DNA of 64,000 bases from RGIG464 sp045599585 (GTDB lineage Bacteria > Myxococcota_A > Bradymonadia > UBA4248): NCBI GenBank assembly GCA_045599585.1, contig JAZRWH010000003.1, positions 8,720 to 72,719 on the forward strand. The letters run 5' to 3'. Under the pieces are notes generated by a model that saw only the letters and a program-made list of their open reading frames with translations, had not been told where the DNA came from and searched no databases. Numbering within the stretch: position 1 is the stretch's first letter; each line of letters starts with the position of its first letter. The translations under genes were made by a program, and so were the position numbers. Shown one piece after another: positions 36,710 to 45,917 of this stretch.

Positions 36710-37363
36710 TTAGAACCAGAATGTGAAACCAGCTTCACCGAGGAAGTCAGCGTTATTGAAGAAAGATACGCTTGCGCCACTGGCTTTGGTGGAACGGAAG
36801 ACGGTACCATCGGAGGCGAGACCAGCAGAGGCCGTCGTGCTTGAGTTGGTGATAATATTGATACCGATGCCGATCTGAGTATGAATAGAGAAATGGTCAT
36901 TAACGAACCATTCAGGGCGAACGCCTACATCGATGGAGAAGTTATAGCCATCTTTATATTTCATGTCGTTGACGTTGGTATAGGAGGCAGGTTCGAAACC
37001 ATCACTTGCAGTACCACAAGCAGTGAAGCCGACAACAGCAGCCAGGTTAACGTCTGTTGTGAAAATCACGGGGATAATACCGCGAAGGGAGACGCTCCAG
37101 TTTGTGATGGAAGAATCGAATTTATCGCCGTAGTCATTCTCGACTTCTGCGGTTGTGACATCCATGCCGAAGATCATCTGAATAGCGAAATATTTATTAA
37201 TGTCATAGATGACAGAAACACCTCGTCCATCACCCGCATAATCGGAGATGGTAGAGTCAACACCAACGCCGAAACGTCGTGACATGTCTTTTGCAGATGC
37301 ATCAACAGCAAAAGCTGTAAGAGAAAGCAAAAAGAGACTAAGCGAGAGAATAAACTTTTTCAT
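36710..37363 (-). CDS. outer-membrane beta-barrel protein
   Basis: 217 residues from ATG 37363 (MKKFILSLSLFLLSLTAFA then VDASAKDMS); the frame extends to 37468 but that part is not signal-like. After the signal peptide, alternating strands (RRFGVGVDSTISDY, GVSVIYDINKYFAIQMIFGMDV, SVSLRGIIPVIF, FSIDVGVRPEWFVNDHFSIHTQIGIGINI) and a final AGFTFWF with terminal aromatic residue are those of an eight-stranded OmpA/OmpW-like barrel. Its role, pore or structural, is unknown. A terminator follows. Confidence 0.75.
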   Translation of the reverse strand: MKKFILSLSLFLLSLTAFAVDASAKDMSRRFGVGVDSTISDYAGDGRGVSVIYDINKYFAIQMIFGMDVTTAEVENDYGDKFDSSITNWSVSLRGIIPVIFTTDVNLAAVVGFTACGTASDGFEPASYTNVNDMKYKDGYNFSIDVGVRPEWFVNDHFSIHTQIGIGINIITNSSTTASAGLASDGTVFRSTKASGASVSFFNNADFLGEAGFTFWF

Positions 37364-37541
37364 GGTAACTCCATATACGAAAAACAGATAGCCAAGATGT
37401 GGCCAGCACTTTATACGCTTATTACTGTTCCGCTGCAAGAATCGAGTGTATTTCAACCTTGCTTTCATAGGTTATGAATTGCTAAGTAATTGAAAGTAAA
37501 GCAGAAATCGTGTCAATGCGTAACTCATAATGCTAAAGAAA

Positions 37542-40500
37542 CTACACGTCAAAACAGCGTGATTTTAAGCTGTCAAGGTAGATCGCCGCTGTTTCAACAA
37601 GGGCATTAGATTCGTCTTTGTTGAGATAACGTACAAGTTTAGAACTACCTCGGAACGTATAACGTCTTGGATCAAGCGTAATGAGGGAGACAAGTTTTTG
37701 TGGATCAAGTTTGGATTGTTCTCCCAGGTCCAGAATGATGGATGTGTGGTTAGCATCCATTGACTTAATACCAAGTTCGGATAGCATCAGTTTGAGTTCG
37801 AACGTATCTTTAAGCCGCAGGGCTTCTTCAGGAGCGGGACCAAAACGATCGATGATTTCTGCAAAGGTTTCGTAAAGAGAATCAGAGGAATCAGCAGAGG
37901 CGAGTCGTTTGTAGAACAACAAGCGCATTTGGATATCTTCGATATATGTATCGGGGATATAGGCTGACATAGGCAGATTGACTTCAGATTCAATTTTGTT
38001 GTCGAGTTGGGTACCCTGAATGGTGCAGATTGCTTCTTGCATGAGTTCAGCGTACATTTCGAGTCCAACGCTAGCGATATTGCCGCTTTGTTCGGCGCCC
38101 AAGATGTTTCCGCAGCCACGCATTTCGAGATCGAGGTATGCGATTTCGAGTCCTGAACCGAGGTCAGTCAATCGTTCAATTGCAGAGAGGCGTTCACGCG
38201 CGACTGTACTAAGTTCATCTCTGCTTGTGAGCAGGTAACAATACGCTCTTGTCGAAGAACGGCCAACACGTCCGCGTATTTGATAGAGCTGTGCGAGTCC
38301 AAAATTCTCTGCGCGGTTGACGATGAGACAGTTTGCAGACGGGATATCAATGCCCGACTCAATGATGGTTGTGCAGAGAAGCACGTTGAGCTCGTGATGT
38401 ATGAAATCGAACATCGTTTTTTCGAGCTCTTTTTCATCCATTTGTCCATGGGCTATGCCAACTTTTGCGGCTGGTACGAGCGTACGTATTTTTTCGTAGA
38501 TTTCTGGGAGTTGTTCGACGCGGTTGTGTAGAAAATAGACCTGTCCACCTCGTGCTAATTCTCGTTCAATTGCTTCGCGTATGATTGTGTCACTTTGTTT
38601 GGCGACATAGGTGTGGATTGAAAGACGATCGACCGGAGGTGTTTCAATTACAGAAAGGTCTTTTAGACCGCCGAGGCACATTTGGAATGTACGTGGGATT
38701 GGTGTAGCTGTCATCGTAAGGCAATCAATAGATTCAGCTAAGGCTTTGATTTTTTCTTTATGTGCGACGCCGAATCGATGTTCTTCGTCGATGATGAGCA
38801 GACCGAGATTTTTAAAAACCACGTCCTTAGAAAGGAGACGATGTGTACCGATGACGATGTCAATGTTTCCCTGAGAGAGGTCTTCAAGGATCTTTTTCGT
38901 TTCTTTTGACTTGCGGAATCGATTGAGTGCTTCGATGCGAACGGGATGATTTTGGAAACGCGAAATGAAGTTTTCAAGATGTTGTTCTGCGAGGATTGTC
39001 GTGGGAACCAGGACAGCGACTTGTTTGGCGTCTAAAACAGCACGCATAGCAGCACGCATGGCGACTTCTGTTTTGCCGAAGCCTACGTCACCGCAAATAA
39101 GTCGTTCCATTGGTCTTGGTAGATGCATATCTTCGAGGACAGCATCGATTGCTTTTTGTTGATCAGGCGTTTCGGTATAGGGAAAATCGTTTTCGAAAGC
39201 TTCGTAAAAGGGATCTCTTGTGCCGAAGGCGAATCCTTTTCGGCTTTGTCGTTTGGCATAGAGGTCGATAAGATCAATCGCGAGTTTCTGAACGTGTTCT
39301 CGAACTTTTTGTTTGGTTCGTTCCCATGCACCGCCGCCGAGTTTGTCAAGCTTACGTGGTTGTTCAGCACCAGCATATTTTTGTACGCTTTTGAGACGTT
39401 GTACAGGAATGTAGAGCTTTCCGCTACCTGCGTATGTAATGAAGAGAAAATCGCCTTTAACGCCACCGACTTCAAGATTAACTAGGCCTTGATATTGTCC
39501 GATTCCATGTTCGCTGTGAACGACGTAGTCTCCAATTTTTAGGTCTTTGAAAGAATTGAGTACAGTATGTTCATCTAATTTCTTTTTTGTTTCGCGTTTG
39601 GGGCGTGTACCGAGAAGCTCATTTTCGGTGATAATAGCGACACCGAGCGCAGCACTTCTGAGTCCTGTTGTAAGGTTTCCGACGTACAGCGTGATATGGC
39701 TACAAGGGGCCGTGCGAGGCTTGCTGAGCTTAAAAGCAGATTCGGAGAGTGAAGCTGTAATGGACAATGGGCGGAGGAGTGCACGTATGCGTTCGAGCGT
39801 ACCGCGTGACGCGGCCACAATGGCAACTTCGCCATAGACTTTTTGCCAGTCTGCAAAAAAGTCAGCGAGTATTTTAAGGTAGTCGTCACTTCGTTTGTTA
39901 GTACACTGTTTTCGTTCGGCCACAAGGTCACGATTGTCGAGCATTTCGTACCAAGTGCCTGCGTTGTCTAAGTTTTGAACGGTATCAGCCTGTGGTAAAA
40001 GTCCGCTTGTAAAGCATTTTCGAGCAAAAATGCGTGATTTGGCTTCTTCGAGCGTGATGCGGTGTGCTTCTGGTGGGCTAATAAAAATATTCTCTGCACG
40101 TGAAGTTTCGTATTGTCTAGCAATAAAATCAGAGGATTTTTTTTCGTCGCAAAGGCAAGCGTCAGGGTCGAGCCAAAGGATGGCTGCATTCTCGGGGAGA
40201 TAATCATCGAGAGTATCCATCTTTTGGTGATAAGCCGGCGTAAGAGCTTGTTGTCCCCAAAAAGGCGTGCCTTCGCGGAGTTTATCGCGCATTTGTCTGT
40301 ACTGCGCAGAAGGCACATCGTTAGCATCGGCGATTTCGCTCATGGCATCGATAGCATGATTAATATGTTCTTGATCCATGAGATGTTCTGTAACGGCTAC
40401 AAGTTCAAAAGTACGTATTTTTTCGACTGTTTTTTGCGTTGTTGTATCAAAAGTCCGCATATCGTCGATCTCATCACCGAAACGCTCGATTCGGACGGGC

Positions 40501-41075
40501 ATATCGAGTGCAGGCGAGTACACATCTATGATACTTCCGCGAACAGAAAACGTACCAGGTACGTCGACTTCAGGTTCTTCTGTATAGCCCCACGCGCGTA
40601 GACGTTTGCGCAGCATATCGGTATCGAGTTCGTCGCCGATTTGCGGACGTATGACAGCTCCGAGCAAATCGCCTTTGGGAATGCAACGTCGCATATACGA
40701 CTCAAACGTCGCAAAGATGAGCTCAGGTTTGCGCGTAATCAGCCTAAAAAGCCCAAAGACGCGCGCTGCAGATTGGCGTCTATTTTCTGCCACGCCTGCA
40801 TAAAATGAGTCTGTCGTTTCAGTAACAAAAGCAGCTCTCTGCGCGAGGTCTGCATCGAAAAAACTAACATTATCGCGAATGCGTGTAAGCGTTTCATCAT
40901 CATTTCCTAGCACGACGAGAGGCCTTTTCGCTGAGCGTAACTGCGCTAAAAGAACGGCGATTGATGCTGGGCTTAATCCGTGAATTGGTGTAATGCCGGA
41001 ATGATCGAATGCTGAAAGAATTTCAGGTAGGCCAAATTCATGAAGATGTTGAAGACGACTTTTTTCAGATAACAT
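37542..41075 (-). CDS. mfd: transcription-repair coupling factor Mfd
   Basis: About 1177 residues from ATG 41075 (MLSEKSRLQHLHEFG); the frame is open to 41210. Mfd removes RNA polymerase stalled at lesions and recruits UvrA. The UvrB-like N-terminal region is followed by the CarD-like RNA-polymerase interaction domain (KIGDYVVHSEHGIGQYQGL, a CarD hallmark) and the RecG-like translocase: Walker A GDVGFGKTEVA near residue 661, DEEHRFGV, TATPIPRTF, and RGRVGRS. The C-terminal TRCF domain is present (LRLKDTFELKLMLSELGIKS). The upstream 41-kb mark region has no ribosome site near this ATG, so the exact start is uncertain. Confidence 0.96.
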   Translation of the reverse strand: MLSEKSRLQHLHEFGLPEILSAFDHSGITPIHGLSPASIAVLLAQLRSAKRPLVVLGNDDETLTRIRDNVSFFDADLAQRAAFVTETTDSFYAGVAENRRQSAARVFGLFRLITRKPELIFATFESYMRRCIPKGDLLGAVIRPQIGDELDTDMLRKRLRAWGYTEEPEVDVPGTFSVRGSIIDVYSPALDMPVRIERFGDEIDDMRTFDTTTQKTVEKIRTFELVAVTEHLMDQEHINHAIDAMSEIADANDVPSAQYRQMRDKLREGTPFWGQQALTPAYHQKMDTLDDYLPENAAILWLDPDACLCDEKKSSDFIARQYETSRAENIFISPPEAHRITLEEAKSRIFARKCFTSGLLPQADTVQNLDNAGTWYEMLDNRDLVAERKQCTNKRSDDYLKILADFFADWQKVYGEVAIVAASRGTLERIRALLRPLSITASLSESAFKLSKPRTAPCSHITLYVGNLTTGLRSAALGVAIITENELLGTRPKRETKKKLDEHTVLNSFKDLKIGDYVVHSEHGIGQYQGLVNLEVGGVKGDFLFITYAGSGKLYIPVQRLKSVQKYAGAEQPRKLDKLGGGAWERTKQKVREHVQKLAIDLIDLYAKRQSRKGFAFGTRDPFYEAFENDFPYTETPDQQKAIDAVLEDMHLPRPMERLICGDVGFGKTEVAMRAAMRAVLDAKQVAVLVPTTILAEQHLENFISRFQNHPVRIEALNRFRKSKETKKILEDLSQGNIDIVIGTHRLLSKDVVFKNLGLLIIDEEHRFGVAHKEKIKALAESIDCLTMTATPIPRTFQMCLGGLKDLSVIETPPVDRLSIHTYVAKQSDTIIREAIERELARGGQVYFLHNRVEQLPEIYEKIRTLVPAAKVGIAHGQMDEKELEKTMFDFIHHELNVLLCTTIIESGIDIPSANCLIVNRAENFGLAQLYQIRGRVGRSSTRAYCYLLTSRDELSTVARERLSAIERLTDLGSGLEIAYLDLEMRGCGNILGAEQSGNIASVGLEMYAELMQEAICTIQGTQLDNKIESEVNLPMSAYIPDTYIEDIQMRLLFYKRLASADSSDSLYETFAEIIDRFGPAPEEALRLKDTFELKLMLSELGIKSMDANHTSIILDLGEQSKLDPQKLVSLITLDPRRYTFRGSSKLVRYLNKDESNALVETAAIYLDSLKSRCFDV

Positions 41076-41309
41076 TATATATATATATTTATAGACTTGG
41101 GGCATTGTCTGCCCAAATGGATTGATAGAATTTGTGTTTGGGTCGAAACGCTTCAAACAAGCTTGGAGCTTAAGCCCAAACGTGGCATTTCTGTTTACGA
41201 CATTTTTCACTTCGCGTCAGCTTACGTTTTGCAGACATTTGCCAAGCACTTTTGTTGTTGATATGTTCAAATTTACAAAGAACATGTGTATTCAATTTTT
41301 GAAGGCTTC

Positions 41310-41405
41310 GTCTATCGGCAAAGCCGATACGACTTCGCCCAACGGCCTATGCCCTTTTGGGCATACAGCCGTTGGTGCGGCTTTTGGCATAGCCAAAATG
41401 CCGCA
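41310..41405 (+). repeat. array of three short hairpins
   Basis: 41310-41333: GTC-TATCGGC-aaa-GCCGATA-C-GAC. 41339-41375: CCAACGGC-C-TATGCCC-tttt-GGGCATA-CA-GCCGTTGG, where the bulge is enlarged by a C/A mismatch. 41376-41405: TGCGGC-TTTTGGC-ata-GCCAAAA-T-GCCGCA, with T instead of C unpaired. Confidence 0.8.
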
Positions 41406-41639
41406 CATTTTTATATGAATTTTTATGTCTACCCATGATTCGATTTTGCAACAACGAAGATCGTGCTGATAGTATCGACAATATTACGTCCTAAAATTTG
41501 ATAGTTATATGAAAAATATTGCGTTATGTTAACCATAGGTAAGGCCCAAAAATTGGGCCCCGCCCCCGCCTCCACCACCGCCGGTTTGCGTACGCAGGGC
41601 GAGTCGCCGGGCAGACGCCCCCGGTAGCTTGTCCTGAGC

Positions 41640-41665
41640 TTTTTTTGAGTGGTCACTCAAAAAAA
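41640..41665. terminator. symmetrical hairpin with T and A runs
   Basis: TTTTTTTGAGTG-gt-CACTCAAAAAAA, 12 bp perfect with a 2-base spacer. The stem includes the A/T runs, so it is unusual for a terminator; no gene ends nearby. Confidence 0.45.
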
Positions 41666-42054
41666 TTGTGGTCAAACCGAAAAACTCCACAAAAATTCAC
41701 TGCGTACGAAAGCGAGCTGTTTGCGCAGGAATTCTGAGTAAACTGCGTCACCCAACACCGAACGTTCGTCAACGTCTGGGGTTTTGGACGGGATTAGGGG
41801 ATTGTTGGGGGGGGCTACGGCAGGGTTTGTGGGAAATAAAAAACGGCAACATGAGTCGATCTCCTTTAAGCTAATAGGTGTATGGAGGAGAACGTGCTCG
41901 TTTTCCTCTTTATAGTAGTGCCATTGAAAATCGATTCGTGACGTTTTGAATGTCGTTTTTTTTTGAGTTTTTTGTTGTTTTCAGTGTTGTTTCGTAAAAA
42001 GTGAAATACTCATAGGGGCATTGGGTTACATTTTTGTGCATTATGTGTGTGTGA

Positions 42055-42161
42055 GGCCGTATTTGCCCAAAGGGCGGATAGGCCGAACGAAGCGGCGCGT
42101 ATTGAACCGTAGGTGAGAAGCGCCGCTGGCCTGACGTATTGGCAAAGCCAATAGTCGGGCC
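42055..42161 (-). repeat. array of three short hairpins
   Basis: 42055-42084: GGCC-G-TATTTGCCC-aaa-GGGCGGATA-GGCC. 42091-42127: AGCGGCG/CGCCGCT around a non-pairing interior that still begins CGTATT. 42128-42161: GGCCTGAC-G-TATTGGC-aaa-GCCAATA-GTCGGGCC. Minus orientation, opposite to the array at 41310. Confidence 0.78.
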
Positions 42162-42277
42162 AATCTTTTGGATAATATTACATTGAATTTACCTACAATA
42201 AATATATAAATTAATATAAAACGCTGTTAAATATTGTTTGAGAATGTATAGTAATATATAAATAGTAGTAGTCTGAA

Positions 42278-42810
42278 TATGAGCACCATTGTCACATTAA
42301 AAAATGCAGACGTTCCAAAATTACCAAATTATACAACAGGTAGATGTTGGTGCGGTTGAAATTATTATGTCAATTAATTGGAACGCACTCAGTTAGTATA
42401 GAGACAAGCTTGGATGGGCATTTAGTCTGAGGGGGCTGAAAACATTGATTGTGCGGAATACAGTCATTGCGTGATTACAGGAAATGAAGCGCATTAAGGG
42501 GGATCATACTAGCAAACAGCAATGTGTTAGTCGAACACTGTGCGGTTTAAGATAATGCTGGTCAAGCATTTGGACAGATCAGTCCAACGGCGATGTCTCA
42601 ATACGGTTTTTACAATTGAATGGAAATGTTTATAATACCGAACTCTGCAAACAAGGGGGGAGACTCTTTGTTTGGAGGAAAATGAAGTTGGGACAGGGTC
42701 TGACTTGACGCTGTATGGCTCCTGTCAAATTACAGGGCTTTGCAGCTGTGACGCCAATGCCATCGGTGTGTATGAGGTCGGTGTGGGCACCATGAATGCC
42801 TAGAATGGTT
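42278..42810 (+). pseudogene. decayed cysteine-containing coding remnant
   Basis: Short protein-like readings in changing frames: a 26-codon ATG frame at 42278 ending GRCWCG, and around 42700-42803 LYGSCQITGLCSCDANAIG then VYEVGVGTMNA before TAG. Cysteine spacing resembles the surface proteins elsewhere in the window. Many stops; no intact product is expected. Confidence 0.35.
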
Positions 42811-42880
42811 AGGTCTGGTAAATGATCATTGATTGGCGTAGGGATAGGATCGTAATCTTAAGTCAAAAGGGGAGCGTGTG

Positions 42881-43630
42881 ATGAAGTCAGAGCATTGGGA
42901 TGCTGTATCGGCTTTTGTTATGGGGTTGAAATCGTATTGTGAGACGTTGACACTTTTGTATCATGAGATTTTGGCGCCTTTGCAGAAGGATGCGGCGTCT
43001 TGTGATACGCCAGATTATCCTATAGAAAATGCTGTGGTTTACAATACGGCATGGGATGAGCTGAGACCTGAATCGGAGATACGATTGATTGTGATCGGTG
43101 ATAATCCAGGAAAAAAAGAACAATTGAATGCGCATCAAAAATACCTTGTTGGGCAGAGTGGTAAAGTAGCCGAACATTTTTTCGCGGCGCATCCCGAGCT
43201 TGAAATTGATTTTAGAAAGCATGTCATGATCTTGAACAAGACGCCGATTCATAGTGCTAAGACGGATCATTTGCGGAAGATGGCCAAGGCGTCGCCGATT
43301 GCAGAAGAGCTTATCCGAGCAAGTCAAATTGTGATGGCGCGCATGACAGCGAATTTGCATCAGGCTTTGGGATGCCCTATTTGGATGGTTGGCTATGGAG
43401 GTCTTAAGTCTGGCGGTATCTTTGAGCCGTATAAAGAAACTTTGATGGCGTGCTACAAAGAACGAACGGATGCGTGGAAGAATATTTATGTGTTTCAACA
43501 TTTTTCGATGAACTGTTTTGCAAATGATCTGAAGAAGTTCACCGAAGCGCACCCCGAGATGGAATTGCAAGAAGCACTCAAGGCGTTGGGCACACAGCAT
43601 TGTGAGGAATTCTTTACATTGCCGGTGTAA
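42881..43630 (+). CDS. uracil-DNA-glycosylase-like protein
   Basis: 249 residues; ATG 42881 follows GGGGAG (GTG 42878 is an alternative). The segment RLIVIGDNPGKKEQ followed by KYLVGQSGKVAEHFF has the order of the UDG-superfamily active-site loop (GxxPGxxE and GxSG), and VMILNKTPIHSAKT fits the next conserved N-containing strand. The C-terminal HFSMNCF could be the histidine motif. So a UDG-fold protein of an unassigned family is likely; whether it is an active glycosylase is open. It stands alone between the gene-poor stretch and the patatin gene. Confidence 0.5.
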   Translation: MKSEHWDAVSAFVMGLKSYCETLTLLYHEILAPLQKDAASCDTPDYPIENAVVYNTAWDELRPESEIRLIVIGDNPGKKEQLNAHQKYLVGQSGKVAEHFFAAHPELEIDFRKHVMILNKTPIHSAKTDHLRKMAKASPIAEELIRASQIVMARMTANLHQALGCPIWMVGYGGLKSGGIFEPYKETLMACYKERTDAWKNIYVFQHFSMNCFANDLKKFTEAHPEMELQEALKALGTQHCEEFFTLPV

Positions 43631-43922
43631 TGATATTGTTATATATTTAATACAATATATTCTTCTCATACTGCTTTCGTATGAGAAGAATACATGTAAG
43701 CCCGCAGTTCATATAAATTGAGTTGACTGTCTTGAATTTGCGAGACTTATGGATGCTGATATATTATAAGCCGTTCTGGCGCTGATGCCTTTGGATTTTT
43801 GGTTTGTGTTCAAAGGTGTCCCCAATGCCTGAAGATTCTCAATTGAAAGGTTAAAGAATAAGCTTAGCGAAACTGTGCTGATGCAGTGCAGCTCGCTCTG
43901 CATCTGTAAGGTTTATCACACT

Positions 43923-44834
43923 ATGAAAAAGTATTCTGGTTTGGACAGGATTCCCAAAGGAAAAGCAGAGGGCCCAGTTGTGCCGGGGTGTATGGTCTTA
44001 GAAGGCGGTGCTTTTCGTGGACTTTATACGCAAGGCGCTTTAGATGCGTTGATGCTGAAGGGGATTATGCTCCAAACGACGATTGGAGTGAGTGCGGGAG
44101 CGCTTTCAGGCATCGGCTATATGTCAAGACAGATCGGTCGTGCCGCGCGCGTCAATTTAGAGTATCGTCACGATTCTCGATACATTGGCTGGCGCGCACT
44201 GTTTCGCGCAAAAAGTCCATTGAATCTCGATTTTTTGTTTAAAGATTATGAAGAGATAGAACCGTTAGACAAATTGCAATTTGCGGATCCAACCCGTCGT
44301 TTTGTAGTTGTCTGTTCGAATTGTCTGACGGGGGAGACCGTTTATTTTGATCGATCTAACTGCAATGATTTGTTGTTGGCTGTGAAGGCATCGGCCTCGA
44401 TGCCATTTGGAACGCCAATGGTAGAAGTAGAAGGCCAACCTTATCTTGACGGCGGTAGTAGTTGTAAGATCCCGTTTCAGTGGGCGCTCGATAATCATTT
44501 TGAAAAGATTGTTCTTATTAAGACACGCGAGGTCGGGTTCCGCAAAACGGTTACAGGTCGTCGTTTGGCAGCAAAGTTTTATCGCAAGTATCCGCAATTT
44601 GCTGAGGCACTTGATCGCAGTCCATCGGATTACAACAAGTTGTGTGATGAGATTGATGCGCTTGAAGCTTCGGGGAGAATGTACGTACTGGCTCCGTCCA
44701 AACCTGTGACAGTTAGCCGTCTTGAAGGGGATGTAGAAAAACTCGGCGACCTTTATTGGTGCGGTTATAATGACGCGATGGCGCATGCTGAAGAAATACG
44801 CGTGTACTTGAATGCACCAACTCCGTCGGCGTAA
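43923..44834 (+). CDS. patatin-like phospholipase (YjjU-like)
   Basis: 303 residues from ATG 43923; the frame is open from 43875. The oxyanion loop is EGGAFRGLYTQGALD (residues 27-41), the nucleophile is Ser57 in GVSAG, and the catalytic Asp is 176 in LDGGSS. The whole protein aligns in plan with the YjjU/YlbK single-domain bacterial patatins, with the typical KIVLIKTR strand and Arg-rich helix after it. No signal peptide, so probably cytoplasmic or released by another route. Likely a lipid acyl hydrolase; substrate unknown. Neighbour rnpB lies 205 bp downstream. Confidence 0.88.
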   Translation: MKKYSGLDRIPKGKAEGPVVPGCMVLEGGAFRGLYTQGALDALMLKGIMLQTTIGVSAGALSGIGYMSRQIGRAARVNLEYRHDSRYIGWRALFRAKSPLNLDFLFKDYEEIEPLDKLQFADPTRRFVVVCSNCLTGETVYFDRSNCNDLLLAVKASASMPFGTPMVEVEGQPYLDGGSSCKIPFQWALDNHFEKIVLIKTREVGFRKTVTGRRLAAKFYRKYPQFAEALDRSPSDYNKLCDEIDALEASGRMYVLAPSKPVTVSRLEGDVEKLGDLYWCGYNDAMAHAEEIRVYLNAPTPSA

Positions 44835-45039
44835 CGTGTTGTGAATAGAACGTCGATGGCGATAAGCTTGCGTCGATTGGTTCTGTAAATAAAAGCGGAT
44901 TAGGGCGTATCTGGAACGATTGCGGGACGGAGCCGAAACTTTGTTATCGAAATCAACGTCATGAAATGTCATCGATTTTAATAAAATTGAAAAAAGTGTT
45001 TGGCAGAATTGCGAATTGCGAGTAGAAGGCGCGCCGCCT

Positions 45040-45426
45040 GAAGATGGCCATGTGGTCGCTGCGTGCACATTTCGGTGTGTGCGGAGAGGAAAGTCCGGGC
45101 TCCACGAGGGAGAATGATCGCTAACGACGACCGAGGGTGACCTCCGGGACAGTACCACAGAAAACAAACCGCCTCACACCCGTAAGGGCTGGGGTAAGGA
45201 TGAAACGGCGAGGTAAGAGCTCACCGGGGCGGTGGTGACATCGCTCGCATGGCAAACCCCATTCGGAGCAAGTTCAAAACATAGGAGCGACGGTTTCGGC
45301 CGTCCGGGCGCCTCGACCGAGTCTCCTGGGTACGAACGCTTGAGGTGGCTGGCAACAGTCATCCTGGATGAATGGCCACACCGGCGCGCAAGCGCCGCGA
45401 CAGAACCCGGCTTATCGGCCATCTTT
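45040..45426 (+). ncRNA. rnpB: RNase P RNA, bacterial type A
   Basis: The catalytic RNA of RNase P. Universally conserved blocks are present in order: GAGGAAAGTCCGGGCTCC near 45085, ACAGAAAACAAACCGCC near 45159, GGTAAGGATGAAACGG followed by GAGGTAAGAGCTCACC near 45192-45225, and GACAGAACCCGGCTTATCGG near the 3' end. Helix P1 is formed by AAGATGGCC (45041-45049) and GGCCATCTT (45417-45425), which sets the ends to within a few bases. About 387 nt, typical of type A. Confidence 0.96.
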
Positions 45427-45441
45427 AGGCTCTGTATTTGA

Positions 45442-45474
45442 GTCGCTGTAGCTTCGGCTTCAGCGGCTTTTTTT
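45442..45474 (+). terminator. rnpB terminator
   Basis: GTCGCTGTAGC-ttcg-GCTTCAGCGGC followed by seven T. Confidence 0.9.
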
Positions 45475-45526
45475 GTATCTGCGCTTTGCTTTTGTGCTGC
45501 ATCGAATCAATGTTGCACGTTCGGGT

Positions 45527-45684
45527 GGGGGATGTGTCCCCCTGAGCGTCTATCTTCTTCGACAAAGTCGCTGCTTCTTTTCATTCAAGATTGCATCAAT
45601 CATTCGCTCTAGGATTTTCTCCTCGCACCGAACGCGTTTGACAGCAGCTTCCTTTGTCTACGAAGATACGTCGCTACCCCCTCT
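45527..45684 (+). repeat. long hairpin repeat, copy 5
   Basis: GGGGGA-TGTG-TCCCCC, TGAGCGTC-TATCTTC ... GAAGATA-C-GTCGCTACCCCC. Interior arms (TTCGACAAAGTCGCTGC and GCAGCTTCCTTTGTCTACG) pair imperfectly over about 25 bp. Lies in the 440-bp gap between rnpB and gyrA; the rest of the gap is AT-rich without a visible gene. Confidence 0.85.
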
Positions 45685-45917
45685 AAGCCTTACGAAGTGT
45701 CCCTCGCTTTGACATCCTTTAAGCTCGAAAATCAAAAGTCAAACACTGCCTAAAACTCAAACTAGCGTTTCTTTGGGGCAAAACAGGCCCTTACAGCGCT
45801 GTGTTTCAAAAGTATGTCCTAAGGTCGAAAAATAAAGACTGTAAAAATTAGGACTAATTTTGAGCAAAATGTGGTAAATGCGCGCGTCTTTTTTGAGGGC
45901 TAAGGAGGCCCACATTT

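Larger units (their letters stand above)
41076..42880. other. 1.8-kb gene-poor stretch
   Basis: No intact gene. It contains six short hairpins (41310-41405 and 42055-42161), a GC-rich patch with C and G runs (41555-41640), a terminator-like palindrome (41640-41665), a G-rich patch near 41800, and a decayed coding remnant (about 42278-42810). Base composition changes abruptly along it, which suggests successive insertions. Confidence 0.55.

Noticed and set aside
41429..41656. 75-codon ORF in the GC-rich patch
   Set aside because: Lies across the C-rich patch and palindrome and has no coding signal.
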